DNA of 64,000 nucleotides from a virus: positions 98,187 through 162,186 of IMG/VR virus record IMGVR_UViG_3300008110_000040. One strand, 5' to 3'. Positions 57,564-64,000 of this stretch are shown here, piece by piece; position 1 is the first letter of the stretch; each line of letters begins with the position of its first letter. The notes beneath the pieces were generated by a model, which ran no database searches, was not told the origin of the DNA, and saw only the letters and a list, made by a program, of their open reading frames with translations. A program made the translations under genes and the position numbers.

Positions 57564-58222
57564 AACCTGTTGCTTTAACGCTATCATCTAGGATACCATT
57601 CGGTAAATATGAAAACCGATTGGTATCCGATATATTAATATCTGACCCAAGATATCTAAAGTGGTTGTGGGTTGAGAAAAAAGCGATTGCTCCTGATACA
57701 GCATTGGAACAACGACTAAGATTAACCCCGTCAGATTTTGCGGTAGCAGGAATGAAATTACCTAAAGCTAACTTAAAAGAAAATATGAAAGTAAAACAAT
57801 TACGCGAAGCTATTCGCCAAATTATTCGTAAAGAATTAAACGAAAACCAGCCAGCTAAATCACCAACACCTTCTCGCCCAGAACCAACTACTCTTCCTAA
57901 ACCAGGAGTAGATAAACCTGATGAAAAACGCAGAAGAATAGGAAATCCAGATGTAAAACCTGCTCCTAAAAATTTAAAGGAAGAGGAAATGATAGATAAA
58001 ATTACAGCTCGTTTTATGAAGGCTAAACAAATAAACGAATTGCTTACTTTAGACGATTTAGAAAAATTATCTCCGAAAAATAAGCCCGCATATACTGATG
58101 AACAAATTAGTAAGATGACATTAAAACAAGCTGAATTAGCTTTAAAAAAAGGAATATGGGATGTACCTCAAAATAAAAAAATTAGGGCTAAATTGCTATC
58201 TAGAATTAAATCACTAAAATAA
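57560..58222 (+). CDS. Fusion of a PFGKY-type domain with a capsid-targeting-like segment
   Basis: 220 residues. The first about 60 (IPFGKYENRLVSDILISDPRYLKWLW) resemble the small DUF3820-type domain seen at the end of some exonucleases. At residue 76 an internal Met begins MKVKQLREAIRQIIRKELNE, the N-terminal helix that opens other late proteins, followed by a Pro-rich linker and a basic helical end. Either two genes fused or an internal start at 57785 is used. Confidence 0.55.
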   Translation: MKPVALTLSSRIPFGKYENRLVSDILISDPRYLKWLWVEKKAIAPDTALEQRLRLTPSDFAVAGMKLPKANLKENMKVKQLREAIRQIIRKELNENQPAKSPTPSRPEPTTLPKPGVDKPDEKRRRIGNPDVKPAPKNLKEEEMIDKITARFMKAKQINELLTLDDLEKLSPKNKPAYTDEQISKMTLKQAELALKKGIWDVPQNKKIRAKLLSRIKSLK

Positions 58223-59256
58223 TGAAAAAAAGTTTACTAGAAGTAGAATACGAAGATATATTTAAACCTGAAACGATGGCCGCCTTAAAAGGTAAATCAG
58301 GTGAGTCATTGCGCGCTATGTTAGGTAATAAAAATCTAATGCAAACAATGATGCGTTCTCAGGAACTATTAAATCAAATTATAGCAGCTGAGTCTGATTA
58401 TCGTATTGAATTACCTATGATTGCTGAAATTATGGCTAGAGAAGCATATCCTATTTTAGATTATGCTAATATAAAAATAGATGCCAAGATAGTAGGTATG
58501 GGTGAAGTAGAACAAAACGATGATGGTCCCGATGAAGATGAAGACGAAACTCCTGTAGATGAAATACCATCAACTGATACTAAAGCTATGGAGAAAAAAC
58601 GCCGTATAATCAACGGTATCACCCAAGGTGCTTCAGTACGTGGAACATTCGGATTTTTATTATTTAGAGAACATTTAGATGATTTAAACCCAGAATTAGT
58701 CGAAAAATATAACGAGATTATGAAATTAGTCTTCGGTATATATGATGACGAAAATGCAATTGCTATGTTATTAGCGGCTGTTGGTCAAAAACAAAACATA
58801 TCAGGTGGTTCATCAGAAATGGTATATAACGAAGAAGATGATCAATTCATTATTAAAGCTAGAGCTATATGTTTCCCTATGTTATTCCATGAAATCGTAA
58901 AAGGATTATATGAAATCGTAGGAACAGAAGGATTTGGTTCAGATAAAGAAGCAAACAAAGCTGTAGTTAATGCTGTAGATAGAGTATCAAATGAACCTCG
59001 TGATTTTCAATATGGTAAATTTATATATGATGCTTTATCGAATCTATATAACCAAAGCAATATAGACGATGCTAGAGTTAGAGAATTATTCTTTACAGAA
59101 GTATACAGATTAGATGATAGAGAATTTATTATGTTCATTGAAAACTTATTAAACAATAAATTAAGTCCTACCCAAAAGAAATGGGCATCTGATACAATGA
59201 GAGAAATTGAATCTGACCTAAAGAAAGATGATACTGGACTTTCTGGCTTGGATTAG
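58222..59256 (+). CDS. Late hypothetical protein
   Basis: 344 residues, mostly helical, with an acidic insert (about 96-120). No recognised motif. Starts on the previous stop codon (TAATG). Between virion-type genes, so possibly an internal or assembly protein. Confidence 0.6.
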   Translation: MKKSLLEVEYEDIFKPETMAALKGKSGESLRAMLGNKNLMQTMMRSQELLNQIIAAESDYRIELPMIAEIMAREAYPILDYANIKIDAKIVGMGEVEQNDDGPDEDEDETPVDEIPSTDTKAMEKKRRIINGITQGASVRGTFGFLLFREHLDDLNPELVEKYNEIMKLVFGIYDDENAIAMLLAAVGQKQNISGGSSEMVYNEEDDQFIIKARAICFPMLFHEIVKGLYEIVGTEGFGSDKEANKAVVNAVDRVSNEPRDFQYGKFIYDALSNLYNQSNIDDARVRELFFTEVYRLDDREFIMFIENLLNNKLSPTQKKWASDTMREIESDLKKDDTGLSGLD

Positions 59257-59293
59257 TGAAAAAAGTATATTAACTTTCGAAAAAAAGTAAGAT

Positions 59294-59536
59294 ATGACAA
59301 AAACACTAAGAACAGGAGACGGAACTATACTTTATTATAGTAACACAGATGGAGTAAATAAACTTCACAATTGGGATGGACCAGCATTTATACCTCAAGG
59401 TAACATGAAATTAGCAGAATACTATATCTACGGTATTCAATACACTAAAGAAGATTGGATAGATCGTAAACGAGATACTAATGGTTTACCATGGTTTAAA
59501 ACAGCTATTGGTAAAACAGTAGGTGCAAGAGTTTAA
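59294..59536 (+). CDS. Small hypothetical protein
   Basis: 80 residues. DGTILYYSNTDGVNKLHNWDGPAFIPQG and YIYGIQYTKEDW suggest a small beta-rich protein. No activity known. Confidence 0.55.
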   Translation: MTKTLRTGDGTILYYSNTDGVNKLHNWDGPAFIPQGNMKLAEYYIYGIQYTKEDWIDRKRDTNGLPWFKTAIGKTVGARV

Positions 59537-59543
59537 AAGATTA

Positions 59544-59573
59544 GGGTCGTCAAGACCCTTTTTTTATCTTTAT
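59544..59573 (+). promoter_or_regulatory. Composite terminator-promoter
   Basis: GGGTC-gtcaa-GACCC plus T-run. GTCAAG (59549) is 16 nt from TATCTTTAT (59565). Confidence 0.75.
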
Positions 59574-59576
59574 AAC

Positions 59577-59807
59577 ATGAAACAATTCACACGAACATAT
59601 ACAGATGATGATGGTACTACTTATATTTGGAAATATGATCTAGACAAATTTAGTAGAGGACCAATAGAAACTACAGTCAATTATTCTAAAGAATCATTAT
59701 CTGAAGGAGGAAAAACAAAAAACAATAAAATAGATCAAAAATACCTTAACCCAGCAAACGGAAAGTACGTTGGGTATGGCAGAGCAAAATCATTAGGTTT
59801 AATATAA
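59577..59807 (+). CDS. Small hypothetical protein
   Basis: 76 residues from the ATG at 59577, only 3 nt after the -7 box, so a leaderless or very short-leader mRNA is implied. Polar, with YLNPANGKYVGYGRAKSLGLI at the end. Confidence 0.5.
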   Translation: MKQFTRTYTDDDGTTYIWKYDLDKFSRGPIETTVNYSKESLSEGGKTKNNKIDQKYLNPANGKYVGYGRAKSLGLI

Positions 59808-59810
59808 AAT

Positions 59811-60332
59811 ATGAAAATAGGATTAGCAGGAACAGTTAGTGTTGGTAAATCAACACTTGTAAAAGCTCTAGCAGAATTAGAGCAGTTTAAAGATTATCAT
59901 GTAGCTACAGAACGTAGTAAATATTTGCGTGATCAAGGAATAGCATTAAATGATGATTCAACAACTAAAGGTCAATTTGTATTTGCAGCTGAACGTAGTT
60001 TAGAATTAATGCATGAAAATTTATTAACTGACAGAACAATATATGATGTGTGTGCATTTACATTAAGTGCTAAATCAATTGGTTATAATGATAAGATTAA
60101 ATTAATCGAATCATTTGTTACTATAAGAAATGACTATGATTTAATAGTGTATGTATCACCTGAGGGTGTTGATATTGAAGATAACGGTGTTAGGACAACA
60201 GACGCTGAATATCGTATAAAAATAGATTTTGCTATTCGCGGATTATTAAAAGAATACCCACCAGTAAAATTAATAGAAGTTAAGGGTTCAACAGAAGAAC
60301 GCATCAATTTAATACTTTCCCAAATAAACTAA
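59811..60332 (+). CDS. Nucleoside-kinase-like P-loop ATPase (AAA_28 / NadR-kinase type)
   Basis: 173 residues. Walker A GTVSVGKST (about 7-15), ATERSKYLRD (about 31) and DRTIYDVCAFT (about 74) fit small-molecule kinases such as deoxynucleoside or ribosylnicotinamide kinases. YVSPEGVDIEDNGVRTTD (about 109-126) fits the lid region. Probably supports nucleotide or NAD supply. Confidence 0.65.
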   Translation: MKIGLAGTVSVGKSTLVKALAELEQFKDYHVATERSKYLRDQGIALNDDSTTKGQFVFAAERSLELMHENLLTDRTIYDVCAFTLSAKSIGYNDKIKLIESFVTIRNDYDLIVYVSPEGVDIEDNGVRTTDAEYRIKIDFAIRGLLKEYPPVKLIEVKGSTEERINLILSQIN

Positions 60333-60339
60333 TATTTAT
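60332..60339 (+). promoter_or_regulatory. Late promoter box overlapping a stop codon
   Basis: ATATTTAT begins on the last base of the upstream stop; an ATG at 60338 lies inside the box, so the start at 60365 is preferred. Confidence 0.5.
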
Positions 60340-60364
60340 GTATACAGAAATAAACGCAAATATA

Positions 60365-61297
60365 ATGACCCCTAAACAAATCCGTGCTTTAGTTAAAGAA
60401 GTAATATTAGAAACAACTAATGCTATTATATCTACCAAAACAGGTACTAAAACAATCCCATATAAAAATGCTAGCGAGTTAAATACTTTAAAAAACGATC
60501 CTAACATTAGTAGTATTGAAACTACAGGTGGTCAAAAAATTAAAGAAATGGCTCGTAAAGCTAAAGGATATCAAATTGTAGATCCTGAGTTTAACACCAC
60601 CCCATATGCTAACAAAATAGTAAGTGGTGTTTCTATGGCTACCATCATTGATTATATTAAAGAAAATCCGGGTGTAGAGAAAAAAGATATACAAACACAA
60701 TTTAACTTCGTACGTCCTCAAATAGCTAATGCATTGATGAATGGTCTAAAAGATGCTGGAATTATTGCTAAAATGGGTGAAATAGCAGTGGACGATGAAA
60801 CTGGAGAAGTAACAGTAACTGACGAGCCTGAAACTCCAACATCACGAGCAGGTGCTGAAGATTTCTTTGTTGGTAATAGAACAGGTAATTTCTTTTCATC
60901 TGGTGAGCCTAGCTTAACGGATGATGAAGATGAAATGGGCATGCCTGAAGAACCAGAAATACCTGAACTACCAGCTGAGATTCCTCAATCAATAGGAGGT
61001 ATGGCCGATGAAGATTATAACGCTTGGATGGAATATTCTAAATTTAAAGAACGTTTAGCTAGAACTAAAAGTGCTTTAATGCAAGCTAAGAAAATGGGTA
61101 GAAGCAGAGATGATTTATCATCTGGGTCAGATGAAATAGAACGTTTAGCTAAATTAAAAGCATCATTAGAACAACGTATGCAAAATGTTATTGATTCTAG
61201 CGAATATGTTAAAAATAAGATAGAACAAGAAAAAAATGCTCCATCTGAAGATGAAATAATGGAGCGCTTTCAGAAATTAGCGAATATTATAAAATGA
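60365..61297 (+). CDS. Late protein with capsid-targeting-like start and winged-helix-like segment
   Basis: 310 residues from the ATG at 60365. PKQIRALVKEVILETTNA is the shared helix with an LET site. Residues about 80-130 (IIDYIKENPGVEKKDIQTQFNFVRPQIANALMNGLKDAGII) look like a winged helix. Acidic linker, then a coiled-coil C-terminus ending EIMERFQKLANIIK. Perhaps a DNA-binding internal protein. Confidence 0.6.
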   Translation: MTPKQIRALVKEVILETTNAIISTKTGTKTIPYKNASELNTLKNDPNISSIETTGGQKIKEMARKAKGYQIVDPEFNTTPYANKIVSGVSMATIIDYIKENPGVEKKDIQTQFNFVRPQIANALMNGLKDAGIIAKMGEIAVDDETGEVTVTDEPETPTSRAGAEDFFVGNRTGNFFSSGEPSLTDDEDEMGMPEEPEIPELPAEIPQSIGGMADEDYNAWMEYSKFKERLARTKSALMQAKKMGRSRDDLSSGSDEIERLAKLKASLEQRMQNVIDSSEYVKNKIEQEKNAPSEDEIMERFQKLANIIK

Positions 61298-61956
61298 CAA
61301 ACAAATTAATTTGGTTATTAATAGGAATAGTAGTAGGTATTTTACTTACTACTTATTCTATTTATGTAGGACCATCAAGTAATAATTTTAAACAAACTAT
61401 AGATAGTTTAAATCATGTTATTGATTCTAACAAAGCTATAACTAATGCTCAAAGTATTAAAATAGCAGAATTTACTAAACAAGATTCAATATTGTCTAAG
61501 CAAGTAATAACATTAACTAAAGAACGTAATGTTGCTCGAGCAGAAGCAAATAAAAAAGCCAATAACCCTAATCTATCTAATTCAGATACATTACGTAAAT
61601 TCTTTGTAGAGAGATACCCAACTGAAGATAAAACAACATTATCTTTACCTAAAGAATCTATGATAAGTGCTGCTCGTGATTTAATTTATTGTGATGGAGA
61701 TAGAAAAGATTTGTTATATGCTGATAGTACTAATGGTATACTAAATAAAAGAATAGCTACTAAAGATAGTATCATATACGCGTATCAAGTAAAAGACACG
61801 GCTCAGCAAACAACTATATCATCACAGGATGTTAAATACAATACTTTAGAAAAAGAATACATTAAAGTAAATAAGCAAAATAAAGCTTTAACAATTCTAG
61901 CTAAAACTACATCGGTTATAGCAACTATAGCACTAACACTATTTATTATAAAATAA
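61294..61956 (+). CDS. Spanin-like membrane protein
   Basis: 220 residues. N-terminal membrane helix (about 5-24), a long polar helical periplasmic part (about 30-195), and a second C-terminal hydrophobic helix (about 203-219). Membrane anchors at both ends resemble a unimolecular or inner-membrane spanin acting in lysis; only topology supports this. Confidence 0.5.
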   Translation: MTNKLIWLLIGIVVGILLTTYSIYVGPSSNNFKQTIDSLNHVIDSNKAITNAQSIKIAEFTKQDSILSKQVITLTKERNVARAEANKKANNPNLSNSDTLRKFFVERYPTEDKTTLSLPKESMISAARDLIYCDGDRKDLLYADSTNGILNKRIATKDSIIYAYQVKDTAQQTTISSQDVKYNTLEKEYIKVNKQNKALTILAKTTSVIATIALTLFIIK

Positions 61957-61962
61957 TATTTA

Positions 61963-61990
61963 AAAGCCGGTCAACACCGGCTTTATTTAT
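61963..61990 (+). terminator. Intrinsic terminator
   Basis: AAAGCCGG-tcaaca-CCGGCTTT followed by ATTTATTCTT. Confidence 0.8.
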
Positions 61991-61996
61991 TCTTAT

Positions 61997-62004
61997 ATAT
62001 TTAT
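61997..62004 (+). promoter_or_regulatory. Late promoter box
   Basis: ATATTTAT, 13 nt before the terminase ATG. Confidence 0.5.
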
Positions 62005-62017
62005 ATACAAATAGTAT

Positions 62018-63616
62018 ATGAGTAATCAAGAACAAATTAGAGAAATCATAAAACAGGAATATATTAAGTGCGCCACAGACCCTGTTCATTTTTTTAGAAA
62101 ATATTGTTACATAACACATCCTGTAAAGGGTAGGGTATTATTCCACTTATACCCTTTTCAGGCTGATACCTTACAGGATATTAGAGACAACCGTTTTACA
62201 ATTATCAATAAATCACGCCAGTTAGGTATATCAACTCTAGTAGCAGGATATTCTTTATGGACTATGTTATTCCATAAAGATAAAACAGTGTTATGTATAG
62301 CAACTAAACAAGAAACAGCTAAGGGTATGGTTGAAAAAGTACAGTTTATGTACAATAACCTACCTAGTTGGTTAAAAGGTAATCAAAAACCTATATCAGA
62401 TAATAAACTATCATTAAAATTAGCCAATAACTCCCAAATTGTAGCAACATCAGCAGCATCAGATGCTGGTAGATCTTATGCAGTATCTTTATTAATAGTG
62501 GATGAGGCTGCATTTATCGAGGGTATTGATAAAATATACACGAGTATTAAACCTACCATTGCTACTGGTGGTGGTATTATTGCTTTATCTTCACCAAATG
62601 GTGTAGGTAACTGGTTTCATAAAATGTATACTGAAGCCGAAATTGGTAAAAATGATTTTAAAGCAATTAAATTACCTTGGAATTTACACCCCGATCGTGT
62701 AGCACCTATAGATGAAGGATGGGAACAACGAGAACGAGCTAATATGTCACCTCGTGAATTTGCTCAGGAATATGATTGCGACTTTTTAGGATCAGGTAAC
62801 ACAGTAGTTGATTCTGATATATTAGGATTTTATGAACAAACCTATATACAAGATCCTATAGAACGAAGATTAATGGGTGGTGATTTATGGATATGGCAAT
62901 ACCCAGATTACTCTAGAAGCTATCTAGTATCAGCGGACGTAGCTAGAGGGGATGGAACGGATTATTCTACATTCCATGTTATTGATTTAGAAAATTGTGA
63001 ACAAGTAGCTGAGTATAAATCACAAGTTAGTACTCGTGAATTTGGACATGTATTAGTATCTATAGCTAGTGAATATAATAATGCGTTGCTAGTAGTAGAA
63101 AATGCTAATATTGGTTGGGATGTTGTAAATACCATTATAGAAAGAGGATACCCTAATTTATATTATTCACCTAGATCGTATGGTGAAATGAATGTAGATA
63201 AATGGATGGCAAAAATGGAAAGTGATAATACAGTTCCTGGTTTTACTAACTCTACTCGTACAAGACCACTTGTCATCTCAAAGACAGAGACGTATATTAG
63301 AGAAAGAACGTTTACCTTTCATTCAAAACGATTACTAGAAGAACTACGTGTATTTATTTGGCAAAATGGTAAAGCACAAGCACAAAATGGGTATAATGAT
63401 GACTTAGTAATGGCTTTAGGAATTGGTTTATTTGTTCGAGATACTGGGTTAAAATTTAGTACACAAGGATTAGATTTAACCCGAGCAGCAGTAATGAATA
63501 TTAGTAATACTAAAACATCAATAAGTTATGGGACTATAAATCCCAATTTTCAAAACCCATACCAGATGAATGATGGTATGGGAGGAATAGAAGATATTAG
63601 ATGGTTAATAGACTAA
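62018..63616 (+). CDS. Terminase large subunit, gp17-like
   Basis: 532 residues. The ATPase domain has Walker A NKSRQLGIST (about 65-74), Walker B LLIVDEAAF (about 157-165) and motif III IIALSSPNG (about 187-195). The nuclease domain starts at SADVARGDGTDYS (about 306) with further acidic residues (VVENANIGWD about 362, GYNDDLVMALG about 464). It cuts and packages the DNA through the portal. Size matches T4-type terminases. Followed by the portal gene. Confidence 0.92.
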   Translation: MSNQEQIREIIKQEYIKCATDPVHFFRKYCYITHPVKGRVLFHLYPFQADTLQDIRDNRFTIINKSRQLGISTLVAGYSLWTMLFHKDKTVLCIATKQETAKGMVEKVQFMYNNLPSWLKGNQKPISDNKLSLKLANNSQIVATSAASDAGRSYAVSLLIVDEAAFIEGIDKIYTSIKPTIATGGGIIALSSPNGVGNWFHKMYTEAEIGKNDFKAIKLPWNLHPDRVAPIDEGWEQRERANMSPREFAQEYDCDFLGSGNTVVDSDILGFYEQTYIQDPIERRLMGGDLWIWQYPDYSRSYLVSADVARGDGTDYSTFHVIDLENCEQVAEYKSQVSTREFGHVLVSIASEYNNALLVVENANIGWDVVNTIIERGYPNLYYSPRSYGEMNVDKWMAKMESDNTVPGFTNSTRTRPLVISKTETYIRERTFTFHSKRLLEELRVFIWQNGKAQAQNGYNDDLVMALGIGLFVRDTGLKFSTQGLDLTRAAVMNISNTKTSISYGTINPNFQNPYQMNDGMGGIEDIRWLID

Positions 63617-63617
63617 T

Positions 63618-63637
63618 ATATTTATTAATATATTTAT
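63618..63637 (+). promoter_or_regulatory. Two late promoter boxes in tandem
   Basis: ATATTTAT at 63618 and again at 63630, the second 8 nt before the portal ATG. Confidence 0.5.
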
Positions 63638-63645
63638 AATATAAA

Positions 63646-64000
63646 ATGGCAGAAAATAATGTAAACAACACAGGATTATTTGGACAACTAAGACGTTTAT
63701 TTAGTTCTGATGTTATTATTAGAAATGTAGGGGGTAAACAATTAAAGACTATTGATGTCGATAATATTCAAGCATATGGTAATATAAAAACTAATGCTTT
63801 AATAGATAGGTTTACAAAACTTCATAGATATGGGGCTAATATGCCTTATAATCCTACAATGAATTACCAAACACTTCGTATTCAATTATATACTGATTAT
63901 GAAGCTATGGATACTGAATCTATTATAGCTTCTGCTCTTGATATAGTAGCAGATGAATCTACTCTTAAAAACGAAACAGGAGAAGTTTTACAAATAAGAA
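63646..64000 (+). CDS. Portal protein, gp20-like (cut by window end)
   Basis: The first 118 residues are present. NALIDRFTKLHRYGANMPYN, then YTDYEAMDTESIIASALDIVADESTLKNETGEVL, is the N-terminal pattern of gp20-type portals. The open frame runs off the window. Its place directly after terminase is standard. Confidence 0.8.
   Translation, partial: MAENNVNNTGLFGQLRRLFSSDVIIRNVGGKQLKTIDVDNIQAYGNIKTNALIDRFTKLHRYGANMPYNPTMNYQTLRIQLYTDYEAMDTESIIASALDIVADESTLKNETGEVLQIR

Overview
This window is about 64 kb of a large, strictly lytic-looking, contractile-tailed (T4-like, myovirus-type) bacteriophage genome. It is AT-rich (about 30% G+C by eye) and almost every gene reads rightward with short or overlapping junctions. 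A Bacteroidota host is likely. The promoters carry a TAnnTTTA-type -7 box close to the Bacteroidota TAnnTTTG element, start codons generally lack a Shine-Dalgarno sequence, and several gene products are small lipoproteins. No integrase, repressor, CRISPR array or reverse transcriptase was seen.

Layout. (1) 0-24 kb is the early/middle region: many small genes of unknown function, each one or few behind its own promoter. Recognisable products are an ATP-dependent DNA ligase, a metallophosphoesterase, a PNK-like P-loop protein, an RNA ligase of the DRB0094 type, an HNH homing endonuclease, a glucosaminidase-like lysis protein, a protein with a caspase/CHAT-like His/Cys pattern, and AT-hook repeat proteins. 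About 27 promoters share one architecture, G(G/T)CAAR then TAnnTTYAY, with the two boxes almost always exactly 16 nt apart. In nine of them the upstream box lies inside the hairpin of the preceding terminator. (2) The same region holds unusual non-coding RNA: a highly structured RNA of about 690 nt (15.2-15.9 kb), a smaller structured stretch (6.58-6.93 kb), three tRNA-Leu-like elements on the plus strand (17.27-18.22 kb) and three tRNA-like elements on the minus strand (24.02-24.49 kb) behind their own minus-strand promoter. The tRNA-like elements keep acceptor, D and T arms but replace a normal anticodon arm with long folds, several of which look like pseudoknots. (3) 24.5-64 kb is the late/virion region. 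It starts with small structural genes and a gp55-like late sigma factor, then a baseplate/tail module (spike, gp25, gp6 and large structural proteins). Next come primase, a PD-(D/E)XK nuclease and a DEDD exonuclease among many small virion-type proteins, then a nucleoside-kinase-like protein, a spanin-like protein, terminase large subunit and the start of the portal gene. Late genes are preceded by ATATTTAT without an upstream box, sometimes exactly 4 nt before the ATG.

How the parts fit. Early promoters probably use host RNA polymerase, and a phage late sigma probably switches on the ATATTTAT-driven virion genes. Many late proteins of unrelated sequence share a short amphipathic N-terminal helix ending in (L/I)xE, resembling T4 capsid-targeting sequences cut by the prohead protease. 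The RNA ligase, the PNK-like protein and the tRNA-like RNAs together suggest RNA repair or tRNA mimicry during infection. Homing endonucleases have invaded the genome, and one insertion appears to have split a FAD-dependent oxidoreductase into two separately translated halves.
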